This document shows, one piece after another, positions 1-5,656 of a stretch of 5,656 bases of DNA (position 1 is its first letter; each line of letters starts with the position of its first letter). Source of the DNA: Rubrobacteraceae bacterium (GTDB lineage Bacteria; Actinomycetota; Rubrobacteria; Rubrobacterales; Rubrobacteraceae); assembly GCA_013698525.1 (NCBI GenBank), contig JACCSM010000336.1, positions 1-5,656 of the forward strand, written 5' to 3'. A model generated the notes under the pieces. The model did not search any database. It was not told the origin of the DNA and worked only from the letters and a program-made list of their open reading frames with translations. The position numbers and the translations under genes are program-made.

Positions 1-1604
1 AGGAGCGCCATCCCTTCGAGGTGCATGGGGCGATAATAGACATCTACTCGAAGGACCTATCAGCCATGGACGATGTCCCAGGCGAGGTCGAGCGGTTGAA
101 ATGGGTTGGCATCTACCCGCAGAAGCAAGGTGGCGACGCCTTCATGATGCGGATCAAAATCCCTGGCGGCGTCCTGACACCCGAGCAGACCGGGGTCGTA
201 GGGAAGATAGCGGCCGACTTTGCGCGGGGCCCTGTACCCAACCCGCACTTCGGCAACAACTTCCTCGATCTGACCACGCGCCAGGACGTGCAGATGCACT
301 GGATCAAGATGGAGAACGTGCCTGAGATATGGCGCCGCCTGGAGGAGGTCGGCATCACGACCGTGCAGGCTTGCGGCGACTCGGCCCGCAACGTCCTGTG
401 CTGCCCCGTCTCGGGCCTCGGCCACGACGAGGCCATAGACGCCTACCCTGTGGCGCGGGCTATCTCCGCCTACTTTACCGGTAACCGCGAGTACGCGAAC
501 CTCCCGAGGAAGTTCAAGATGAGCGTCACGGGATGCCTGGAGGACTGCGCGCAGGCTGAGATCAACGACGTCGGCATGCTCCCCGCCCGCCTGGAAGACG
601 GCACGCTAGGGTTCAATCTACGTGTAGGCGGCGGGCTCTCCGACGGCCCGAGAATGGCCTCGGACGTGGACGTCTTCATCAGACCCGAAGATGCGGTCGA
701 GATCACCCGCGGCATAGCCCAGGTCTTCGGCGAGCTTGGGGACAGGGAGAACCGCTGGACCGCGAGGATGCGCTACCTGGTCCAGGAGCTCGGCCCCGAA
801 GGCTTCCGCGAAGAACTCGCGAAGCGTGTTTCAATCGGGCTCACGCCCGCCGGAGAGGACCTCACCAAGAGGTACCGCGGGGATCACGTCGGGGTCCACC
901 CCCAGAAAAGTAGGGAGGGCGGTTCACGAACCGCCCTCTACTACGTCGGCCTCAACGTACCTGTGGGGAGGATGAGCGGTGAGCAGTTCGAGGAGGCGGG
1001 GAAGCTCGCAGAGGAGTACGGGGATGGAGTCCGGCTCGCCACAGACCAGAACCTGATCGTTACCGGCGTCCCCGAGGACCGCCTCGAAGAACTTCTGGCC
1101 GAGCCTCTTCTGGCGCGGTACTCCCCGAACCCAGGGGCGTTCGAGCGCGGCGTCGTGGCGTGCACGGGGAGCGAGTTCTGCCGCTTCGGCATCGTCGAGA
1201 CCAAGGTCAGGGCCTTAGAGTGGGCCCGCGAGATGGACGAGAGGGTTGGGGATCTCGGCCAAGAGGCCATGAGGATGCACTTCTCGGGCTGTTCGGCCTC
1301 GTGCGCGCAGCCTCAGATCGGGGACATAGGCTTCCGCGGCGAGACCGCGAAGACGAGGGACGCCATCGTCGAGGGCGTTGACATAGGGCTCGGCGGTTCT
1401 CTCGGCAAGGATGCAGCATTTATCGACTGGGTCGAGGGCGCCAAGCCGGCCGGGGAGGTCCCCGACGCCCTCGTGGCCGTCTTCGAGCGGTTCGAGGAAG
1501 AGCGGCGAGAGGGCGAGCGCTTCCACGAGTGGGCCAGACGCAAGAAGAACGCCGAGCTACGCAAGGCACTGCGCAAGCCGGTCGAGAGCGGGGTGAGCTC
1601 GTAG
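1..1604 (+). CDS. Ferredoxin-type nitrite/sulfite reductase (NirA/SirA family), 5' end outside window
   Basis: Siroheme/[4Fe-4S] reductase for six-electron reduction of sulfite to sulfide (or nitrite to ammonia); cytoplasmic. The neighbours sat and cysC favour sulfite. Numbering from the GTG at base 21, the C-terminal half holds the cluster/siroheme cysteines C381-x5-C387 and C424-x3-C428. The anion-binding set is present: R87 (TTRQ), R123 (ACGDSARN), K164 and K166 (RKFK), matching R83, R153, K215 and K217 of E. coli SiRHP. Y32 and C118 sit where M. tuberculosis NirA has its Tyr-Cys crosslink. The two-fold pseudo-repeat is visible: GIYPQK (30-35) and GVHPQK each open a half. The frame stays open from base 3 to the left edge and reads ERHPFEV before the GTG, which resembles family sequence, so the true start is probably upstream. 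First complete codon is at base 3; 533 codons are visible before TAG. Oddities are an in-frame palindrome at 910-941 and a second GCxxxC (C172, C176) in the N-terminal half. Family call firm; substrate inferred. Confidence 0.93.
   Translation, partial: ERHPFEVHGAIIDIYSKDLSAMDDVPGEVERLKWVGIYPQKQGGDAFMMRIKIPGGVLTPEQTGVVGKIAADFARGPVPNPHFGNNFLDLTTRQDVQMHWIKMENVPEIWRRLEEVGITTVQACGDSARNVLCCPVSGLGHDEAIDAYPVARAISAYFTGNREYANLPRKFKMSVTGCLEDCAQAEINDVGMLPARLEDGTLGFNLRVGGGLSDGPRMASDVDVFIRPEDAVEITRGIAQVFGELGDRENRWTARMRYLVQELGPEGFREELAKRVSIGLTPAGEDLTKRYRGDHVGVHPQKSREGGSRTALYYVGLNVPVGRMSGEQFEEAGKLAEEYGDGVRLATDQNLIVTGVPEDRLEELLAEPLLARYSPNPGAFERGVVACTGSEFCRFGIVETKVRALEWAREMDERVGDLGQEAMRMHFSGCSASCAQPQIGDIGFRGETAKTRDAIVEGVDIGLGGSLGKDAAFIDWVEGAKPAGEVPDALVAVFERFEEERREGERFHEWARRKKNAELRKALRKPVESGVSS
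910..941. repeat. Palindromic repeat-like element inside the reductase gene
   Basis: The left arm 910-924 (GTAGGGAGGGCGGTT) pairs with the right arm 929-941 (AACCGCCCTCTAC) around the tetraloop CACG. The inner 10 bp (915-924 with 929-938) are perfect, and the outer GTAG/CTAC pairing needs a two-base GG bulge on the left. It is translated in frame as residues S297 to Y307 of the reductase (numbering from GTG 21). No T-run follows, and it lies mid-gene, so it does not look like a terminator. From memory, palindromes of the form GTAGGGGCGGGTT-loop-AACCCGCCCCTAC are dispersed in several bacterial genomes; membership in such a family is inferred. Confidence 0.6.
1590..1597 (+). promoter_or_regulatory. 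Ribosome binding site for the FrhB-like gene
   Basis: GGGGTGAG lies at the 3' end of the reductase gene. Its GGTGA core (1592-1596) is seven bases before the GTG at 1604. This supports GTG 1604 as the start over the in-frame ATGs at 1628 and 1631, where the purine run abuts the codon and is too close to act as a binding site. It also argues against starting at the in-frame ATG 1529, deep inside the reductase gene. Confidence 0.6.
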
Positions 1605-2803
1605 TGGCCGGCTTCGACATCAGGGAGATGATGAACGACATCGACGAGGCTCCAGGCAAGGTCTGGTTCTGGGATCTGGAGAAGGCGGTGATCGACGCCG
1701 ACCGCTGCGTGCAGTGTGGCGTGTGCGTCGCGGCCTGCCCTACCGATTCCATCGGCATAGGCGAGGACGACCTTCCCGAGCTCGTCAAGATGTGCACCGG
1801 CTGCTCGCTGTGCTGGGATTTCTGCCCCCGCGGCGGCCTGCAGTACGAGTCGACCTGGAAGATTACGGGCGGCTCAGAGGGTGAGAGCATCGAGGGCGTG
1901 GGGCGCGTCGAGGAGAGCTATACGGCCCGAGTCAGGCAGAGGATAGACGGCGTGCAGGACGGTGGATTCGTCAGCGCGCTTCTGGTCTCGCTGCTCGAGG
2001 CCGGCGAGATCGACGGCGCCCTGCTGGCGCGCGAGAGCGCGACCGAACGCTGGAAGGGCGAAGCCTTCCTGGCGACGACGCCCGAGGAGGTGCGCGGATG
2101 CGCGGGGAGCTTCTACAACCAGACGCTCGCGCTCGGGCACGTCGACTTCGAGGGATACGACCTGCCGCCGAACCCAAGGATTGCGGTCGTTGGGACGCCG
2201 TGTGAGATCGAGGGCATAAAGGCGATGCAGGCGAGGCCATGGACGTGGGGCAGCTCACAGGTCGAGGCCATAACGCTCACGATAGCCCTGCTCTGTACCA
2301 AGAGCTTCAACTACGAGAAGTTGATGCTCGAGGAGATCAGGGACAAGAGGAACGTCGACCTCGATCAAGTAGGACGGGTCGACATCATACGCGGAAAGAT
2401 GATCGTCCAGGACCTCGAAGGCGTGACGATCTTCGAGGAGCCGATAAGGGACTTCCACGGGGCTGCTTTGAAGGGCTGCGACGAGTGCGCGGACTTCATG
2501 GGGCACGCGGCCGACATCTCCGTGGGGAGCGTCGGGAGTGCGGACGGTTACTCCAGCGTACTCCTCAGGAGCGAAGAAGGCCTGGCCGCGTTCGACAACG
2601 TCAGGGACAGATTGGAACTTCGTCCCCTTGACAAGCCGCAGGCTTTGGATAAGCTAGACGGTTTGGACAAGAGGGTGGCCTTCAATAGTCTCAAGCGGGC
2701 CTTCGACCCCGACGCCCCGCTGTTCATAGACTACGAGGAGCACCTGAACGACTACGCCGGGACGGACCGTGCCCCGGTCGAGCACGAAGCGGTGAGGTAC
2801 TAG
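1604..2803 (+). CDS. FrhB/FdhB-family iron-sulfur flavoprotein (coenzyme F420 hydrogenase/dehydrogenase beta-subunit-like)
   Basis: Predicted 399-residue cytoplasmic redox protein. It opens with a two-cluster ferredoxin domain: C35-x2-C38-x2-C41-x3-C45-P, then C64-x2-C67-x2-C70-x3-C74-P, each suited to one [4Fe-4S]. The remainder matches the FrhB/FdhB N- and C-terminal domains: GTPCE at 197-201 and a C292-x2-C295 pair followed by ADISVG (303-308), the usual landmarks of this FAD-binding fold. Relatives pass electrons between F420H2 or ferredoxin and another centre: FrhB, FpoF, the N-terminal part of Fsr, and plant/cyanobacterial HCAR and BciB. The GTG start overlaps the TAG of the siroheme reductase gene by one base, so the two are almost certainly co-translated. 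I infer that this is the electron donor to that reductase. Whether it uses F420 or ferredoxin cannot be read from the sequence. A short LDK-rich stretch (LDKPQALDKLDGLDK) is encoded at about 2627-2671. Family call firm; partner and cofactor inferred. Confidence 0.88.
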   Translation: MAGFDIREMMNDIDEAPGKVWFWDLEKAVIDADRCVQCGVCVAACPTDSIGIGEDDLPELVKMCTGCSLCWDFCPRGGLQYESTWKITGGSEGESIEGVGRVEESYTARVRQRIDGVQDGGFVSALLVSLLEAGEIDGALLARESATERWKGEAFLATTPEEVRGCAGSFYNQTLALGHVDFEGYDLPPNPRIAVVGTPCEIEGIKAMQARPWTWGSSQVEAITLTIALLCTKSFNYEKLMLEEIRDKRNVDLDQVGRVDIIRGKMIVQDLEGVTIFEEPIRDFHGAALKGCDECADFMGHAADISVGSVGSADGYSSVLLRSEEGLAAFDNVRDRLELRPLDKPQALDKLDGLDKRVAFNSLKRAFDPDAPLFIDYEEHLNDYAGTDRAPVEHEAVRY

Positions 2804-2805
2804 TT

Positions 2806-2811
2806 GGAAGG
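2806..2811 (+). promoter_or_regulatory. Ribosome binding site choosing ATG 2819 for the small gene
   Basis: GGAAGG stands seven bases before ATG 2819. A competing reading is TTG 2804, directly after the TAG of the previous gene, with GGTGAGG at 2791-2797 as its binding site; it would add five residues. I prefer the ATG because of its stronger start codon, but the alternative is real. Confidence 0.5.
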
Positions 2812-2818
2812 CACCATA

Positions 2819-3145
2819 ATGAGGTTCCTTGTGCCAGATGAGCCTACAGAGGTAAAGGCCGAGACCCGTGCCCTACTCGAGGATTCCCCAGAGGAGGGTG
2901 GCCGCGTTATCGCCGACGCCGCTTTTGTCTCAGATCTCCTATGGGAGCAGTGGGGGACTGACCTCGAAGCGGCCGGCATCGGCTACGGACGGTTCCTCGA
3001 GATCTCGCGCTCTTACGCGGGTGAATTCAGGCTCTGGGTCGTCGGCGAGCGTCCCTGGAATCACTGCGCGGCCGGCCTCGCCGGTCGTTTGTTGCGTAGG
3101 CTCCCGGCCAGGCAGGACACTATTCTCGCGGAGGTAAACCGATGA
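2819..3145 (+). CDS. Small conserved-looking protein of unknown function in sulfur operon
   Basis: I do not recognise this 108-residue protein. It starts [12 protein letters not shown] and has no signal peptide, membrane segment, metal-binding cysteine cluster or recognisable nucleotide-binding motif. It is acidic near the N-terminus and basic near the C-terminus ([12 protein letters not shown]), with four tryptophans (W42, W45, W73, W80) and one cysteine (C83, in WNHC). It is probably a mixed alpha/beta cytosolic protein. It starts 15 bases after the FrhB-like gene, and its TGA overlaps the sat ATG as ATGA, so translational coupling is likely. That tight fit, and the absence of a competing frame with known homology, are the reasons to believe it is real. 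Position suggests a role tied to the FrhB-like protein or to Sat, such as a small partner or assembly factor, but nothing in the sequence shows this. Confidence 0.75.
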   Translation: MRFLVPDEPTEVKAETRALLEDSPEEGGRVIADAAFVSDLLWEQWGTDLEAAGIGYGRFLEISRSYAGEFRLWVVGERPWNHCAAGLAGRLLRRLPARQDTILAEVNR

Positions 3146-4335
3146 ACGTCAGCACCGAATACACTACTATCGCCCCCCACGGCGGCGAGCTCGTCGACCG
3201 CAGGGCGCCTGAGGGGCAGCGCGATGAGCTACTCAGTAGGGCCGAGGGCTTCGCCAGGGTAACCCTCGGACCGAGGGCTCTCTCTGATCTGGAGATGATC
3301 TCAACCGGCGTCTTCTCTCCCCTGACTGGCTTTATGGTCAGCGATGACTACGAGAGCGTCGTCGAGACTATGCACCTGAAGAACGGTCTGGTCTGGAGCC
3401 TGCCGATCACGCTCCCTGTAAGCGAGGAAGAGGCGAACGGGATAAGGGTTGGCGAGGAAATATCCCTCACCGACGAGGCTGGACGCGTGCTTGCGACCAT
3501 GATCGTCGAGGACCGCTACTCCTACGACAAGGAGCACGAGGCCGGCGAGGTCTTCGGTACAACCAGCCAGGAGCACCCCGGCGTCGCCGCCGTCTACCGC
3601 CAGAGGGATGTGCTTCTCGGCGGCGAGGTAACGTTGCTCGTAGACGACCCGAACCCGAAGCCTTTCCCGACGTACCACTACGAGCCCCGCCGTCTGCGCG
3701 AGGTCTTCGCGGAGAAAGGCTGGAAGCGCGTCGTCGGTTTCCAGACCCGTAACCCCGTGCACCGCTCGCACGAGTACATCCAGAAGAGCGCCCTCGAGAT
3801 AGTCGACGGGTTGCTCTTGAACCCACTCGTGGGCGAGACCCGCTCCGCGGACATCCCCGCCGACGTCAGGATGCGCTCCTACGAGACGATCCTCGAGCGC
3901 TACTACCCGAAGGATCGGACGATGCTGGCCGTCTTCCCCGCGGCGATGCGCTACGGGGGACCCCGTGAGGCGATCTTCCACGCGATCTGCCGCAAGAACT
4001 ACGGCTGCACACACTTTATCGTAGGCCGCGACCACGCCGGACCAGGCAAGGACTCGAGCGGCAGGCCGTTCTACGGCGACTACGACGCCCAACACATCTT
4101 CGATGAGTTCGAGGAAGGGGAGATCGGGCTGACCCCGCTCTTCTTCGAACACGCTTTCTTCTGCCTGCAATGCCAGGGGATGGGGACCACCAAGACCTGC
4201 CCCCACGATAAAGTCAATCACGTGTTTATCAGCGGTACGAAGGTACGCGAGATGCTCTCCAAGGGCGAGTACCCACCCCCCGAGTTCTCCCGTCCCGAAG
4301 TCATCGAAGTGCTTATTGAGGGACAAAGGACATAG
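3142..4335 (+). CDS. sat: Sulfate adenylyltransferase (ATP sulfurylase)
   Basis: Catalyses ATP + sulfate to adenylylsulfate (APS) + pyrophosphate, the first step of sulfate assimilation; cytoplasmic. The 397-residue length fits the single-chain Sat class rather than the CysD/CysN GTPase type. An N-terminal PUA-like region (about 1-170) includes FSPLTGFM. The catalytic domain has [10 protein letters not shown] (201-210), with the two histidines H207 and H210 of the nucleotide-binding motif, and GRDHAGPG (295-302). A small zinc site is indicated by C341-x2-C344-x8-C353 with H355 or H360 as likely fourth ligand, as in Thermus- and archaeal-type enzymes. [10 protein letters not shown] near the C-terminus is also typical. 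No APS-kinase domain is fused; cysC follows as a separate gene. The binding site GGAGGT (3130-3135) lies six bases before the ATG, which overlaps the previous stop codon by four bases. All key residues I looked for are present, so it should be active. Confidence 0.97.
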   Translation: MNVSTEYTTIAPHGGELVDRRAPEGQRDELLSRAEGFARVTLGPRALSDLEMISTGVFSPLTGFMVSDDYESVVETMHLKNGLVWSLPITLPVSEEEANGIRVGEEISLTDEAGRVLATMIVEDRYSYDKEHEAGEVFGTTSQEHPGVAAVYRQRDVLLGGEVTLLVDDPNPKPFPTYHYEPRRLREVFAEKGWKRVVGFQTRNPVHRSHEYIQKSALEIVDGLLLNPLVGETRSADIPADVRMRSYETILERYYPKDRTMLAVFPAAMRYGGPREAIFHAICRKNYGCTHFIVGRDHAGPGKDSSGRPFYGDYDAQHIFDEFEEGEIGLTPLFFEHAFFCLQCQGMGTTKTCPHDKVNHVFISGTKVREMLSKGEYPPPEFSRPEVIEVLIEGQRT

Positions 4336-4399
4336 CAACATTGTTAAGAATACGTTAAAATAAGAACAGTACGTAACCAAAGGCCAAGGAGGGTTAACA
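4336..4399 (+). promoter_or_regulatory. AT-rich leader upstream of cysC, possible promoter or control region
   Basis: This is the longest non-coding gap in the window. Bases 4336-4380 hold 13 G/C out of 45 (29%), far below the flanking genes. TAAAAT (4356-4361) could serve as a -10 box, but I find no good -35 at 16-18 bases; TTGTTA (4341-4346) is too close. GTTAA recurs three times (from 4343, 4354 and 4393), and AACATTGTT (4337-4345) is a short palindrome. A second promoter for cysC and the transporter, or a regulator site, is plausible but unproven. No terminator hairpin with T-run is seen, so read-through from sat is expected. Confidence 0.4.
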
Positions 4400-4402
4400 A
4401 TG
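4339..4402. repeat. 9-bp inverted repeat spanning the cysC leader and start codon
   Basis: CATTGTTAA (4339-4347) is the exact reverse complement of TTAACAATG (4394-4402). The right arm includes the cysC start codon ATG (4400-4402) and directly follows its ribosome binding site. In RNA the arms could pair across a 46-base loop and hide the start codon. Nine AT-rich pairs are weak, and the match could be chance in such AT-rich sequence. Confidence 0.4.
4386..4393 (+). promoter_or_regulatory. Strong ribosome binding site for cysC
   Basis: AAGGAGGG is six bases before ATG 4400 and is the best Shine-Dalgarno match in the window. It implies independent, efficient translation of cysC, in contrast with the overlap-coupled genes upstream. 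Confidence 0.75.
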
Positions 4403-4972
4403 GAGAATGGGACGAGGTTTGGTCGCGGCTTCACGCTGTGGTTCACGGGCTTATCTGGGGCTGGCAAGACGACCATCTCCGAGATCGTCGAGCATGAGCT
4501 CAGGAACCGCTATCGCAAGATCGAGGTGCTGGACGGGGACATAGTGAGGACCAACCTATCCAAGGGCCTCGGCTTTTCCAAGGAGGACAGGGACACCAAC
4601 GTCTTGAGGATAGGCTTCGTCGCCGACCTCTTGACGCGCAATGGGGTAGGTGTGATCGTCAGCGCCATCTCGCCCTTCAAGGAGGTGCGTGACGAGGTGC
4701 GGCGCAACATTGGGGAGGACTTCGTCGAGATCTTCGTCGATGCCCCTTTGGAGGTTTGCGCGGAGAGAGACGTCAAGGGCCTCTACGAGAAAGCCTTCTC
4801 CGGGGAGATCCCGCAGTTCACGGGTGTCTCCGACCCTTACGAGGCGCCTGCCGCCCCCGAGCTGCACATCAAGACCGATGAGGAGGAGCCAAATGAGAGC
4901 GCGATGAGGGTCATCGGCCACCTCGAAGAGCTCGGCTATCTCACACCTGTTGGGGCGCTCAACCGGGCTTAA
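4400..4972 (+). CDS. cysC: Adenylylsulfate (APS) kinase
   Basis: Phosphorylates APS at the 3' position with ATP to give PAPS; cytoplasmic, acting directly after Sat. The 190-residue protein is the usual length for a free-standing enzyme. The Walker A loop GLSGAGKTT is at 17-25, followed by LDGDIVR (44-50) with D45 and D47. SAISPFK (88-94) carries S91 at the position phosphorylated in characterised CysC proteins. DVKGLYEKA (124-132) and FTGVSDPYEAP (140-150) form the APS-binding lid region. All these match active APS kinases, not the degenerate regulatory domains of some fused sulfurylases. It stands 64 bases after sat with its own strong ribosome binding site, and a transporter gene starts 6 bases after its TAA. 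PAPS could feed reduction or sulfotransferases; the reductase gene upstream favours reduction, although no PAPS reductase is in view. Confidence 0.96.
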   Translation: MENGTRFGRGFTLWFTGLSGAGKTTISEIVEHELRNRYRKIEVLDGDIVRTNLSKGLGFSKEDRDTNVLRIGFVADLLTRNGVGVIVSAISPFKEVRDEVRRNIGEDFVEIFVDAPLEVCAERDVKGLYEKAFSGEIPQFTGVSDPYEAPAAPELHIKTDEEEPNESAMRVIGHLEELGYLTPVGALNRA

Positions 4973-4978
4973 CCTGGC

Positions 4979-5656
4979 GTGATAGATCCCACCCCCGTCC
5001 TCTTCGGGCTGCTCGTCGGTTTCCTTGTAGGCCTCACTGGGGTCGGGGGTGGTTCGCTCATGACGCCTTTTCTGGTGGCTGTGATGGGGGTCCCTGCCCC
5101 CACCGCCGTCGGGACCGATCTGACCTTCGCCACCCTCACCAAGTTGACCGGCTCTTTCCAGCACTTCAGGCAGCGATCGGTCAACGTCGAGATCGCCGTT
5201 TTTCTGGGGATGGGCAGCATCCCTGCGGGGCTGCTCGGTGTCGGGACCCTGGAGTGGATAAAGGGCGCTTACGACCCTGAAATGGTCGAGTCGATCATGA
5301 TCACGATCATAGCAGCGACCCTCGTTCTGGTAGGGCTGTCCCTGATCTACCGCGACTACTTCATGCCAAAGAGGAGCGAGAGTCCCAGGCCAGGCGTATG
5401 GGACGGCAAGGGCCGGATGAGCCGTAGGCGACGGGCTTACACCGTTCTTTTCGGGGCCCTCGGCGGCTACCTGGTCGGGCTCACTTCCATCGGCTCGGGG
5501 AGCGTGATGGCCGTCATCCTGCTCCTTCTCTACCCCATAGCACCGGTTGTAATAGTCGGCACGGACATCACGCACGCGATGGTCCTCTCGTTCGTCGTTG
5601 GCATAGCCCACATGACGCAGGGCAACGTGGACTTCGCCCTGGCCGGGACCCTGCTA
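4979..5656 (+). CDS. Sulfite exporter TauE/SafE-family membrane permease, 3' end outside window
   Basis: An open frame of 226 codons runs off the right edge with no stop. It is a multi-pass inner-membrane protein. Visible hydrophobic segments are roughly 7-24, 31-51, 72-91, 105-124, 154-184 (probably two helices) and 187-210. The TauE/SafE two-repeat design is clear: GLTGVGGGS (18-26) with VGTDL (44-48), then GLTSIGSGS (167-175) with VGTDI (193-197). A basic loop with RRRR (149-152) between the halves is probably cytoplasmic. GTG 4979 (VIDPTPVLFG) is the only sensible start: the cysC TAA lies upstream in the same frame, and the next ATG (5060) falls after the first helix. The binding site is weak, so translation may depend on coupling to cysC. 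The family moves sulfur oxyanions or organosulfonates. Here it may carry sulfate in or sulfite out; direction and substrate are inferred from context only. Confidence 0.9.
   Translation, partial: MIDPTPVLFGLLVGFLVGLTGVGGGSLMTPFLVAVMGVPAPTAVGTDLTFATLTKLTGSFQHFRQRSVNVEIAVFLGMGSIPAGLLGVGTLEWIKGAYDPEMVESIMITIIAATLVLVGLSLIYRDYFMPKRSESPRPGVWDGKGRMSRRRRAYTVLFGALGGYLVGLTSIGSGSVMAVILLLLYPIAPVVIVGTDITHAMVLSFVVGIAHMTQGNVDFALAGTLL

Noticed and set aside
21..23. GTG 21 as the real start of the reductase
   Set aside because: The frame stays open to the window edge, the upstream codons (ERHPFEV) look like family sequence, and no well-spaced binding site precedes the GTG.
910..944. Hairpin as an intrinsic terminator
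   Set aside because: No T-run follows, and it sits mid-gene in an open frame whose second half carries the essential cluster cysteines.
1529..1603. 25-residue N-terminal extension of the FrhB-like protein from ATG 1529
   Set aside because: It would lie wholly inside the end of the reductase gene. GTG 1604 has a good ribosome binding site and puts the ferredoxin domain at a normal distance from the start.
2627..2671. LDK-rich stretch as a tandem DNA repeat
   Set aside because: The amino acid pattern LDK recurs three times, but spacing is uneven and codons differ, so it is not a convincing nucleotide repeat.
3301..4476. 391-codon open frame on the minus strand opposite sat
   Set aside because: It lies antisense to an unmistakable ATP sulfurylase, its translation shows no recognisable motif, and long antisense frames are common in GC-rich coding DNA.
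4970..4979. CysC-transporter fusion by stop-codon read-through, since both share one frame
   Set aside because: CysC is complete at its normal length, and the transporter has a sensible GTG start six bases after the stop. A shared frame is expected one time in three.
4556..5611. 351-codon open frame on the minus strand opposite cysC and the transporter
   Set aside because: It spans two genes with clear family motifs on the + strand. Its translation is low in hydrophobic core pattern and rich in charged residues and Pro/Gly, typical of a codon shadow.
1..5656. CRISPR array, tRNA/rRNA gene, insertion sequence or defence genes
   Set aside because: No regularly spaced repeats, no RNA-gene landmarks, and no transposase or nuclease motifs were seen on either strand.

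Overview
The window is GC-rich and tightly packed. Every convincing gene lies on the + strand and most junctions overlap or nearly touch. Arginine is often AGG and isoleucine often ATA, which is unusual for a high-GC genome. Together with the style of the proteins, this suggests a deep-branching actinobacterium of the Rubrobacter type. That placement is an inference from codon use and remembered family resemblance, not a search result.

Layout from left to right: (1) a siroheme/[4Fe-4S] nitrite/sulfite reductase of the ferredoxin-dependent NirA/SirA type, cut by the left edge (1-1604); (2) a FrhB/FdhB-family iron-sulfur flavoprotein with two N-terminal [4Fe-4S] motifs, overlapping the first gene by one base (1604-2803); (3) a small unrecognised protein (2819-3145); (4) ATP sulfurylase Sat, overlapping it by four bases (3142-4335); (5) a 64-base AT-rich leader with a 9-bp inverted repeat that ends on the next start codon; (6) APS kinase CysC (4400-4972); (7) a TauE/SafE-family membrane transporter starting 6 bases later and cut by the right edge (4979-5656).

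The genes read as a sulfate-assimilation operon. Sat makes APS, CysC makes PAPS, and the siroheme enzyme would reduce sulfite to sulfide. The FrhB-like protein is a plausible electron donor to it, and the TauE/SafE protein a plausible carrier of a sulfur oxyanion. No APS/PAPS reductase (CysH) lies in the window, so the step from PAPS to sulfite must be encoded elsewhere, perhaps upstream of the left edge.

Two observations stand out. First, the sulfite reductase is paired with a FrhB-family protein. This resembles a two-gene version of the archaeal F420-dependent sulfite reductase Fsr, in which an FrhB-like domain is fused to a siroheme reductase. Second, a near-perfect palindrome (910-941) lies inside the reductase coding sequence, exactly where the protein carries extra residues compared with its own other half. 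This suggests a small palindromic repeat that inserted in frame into a working gene.
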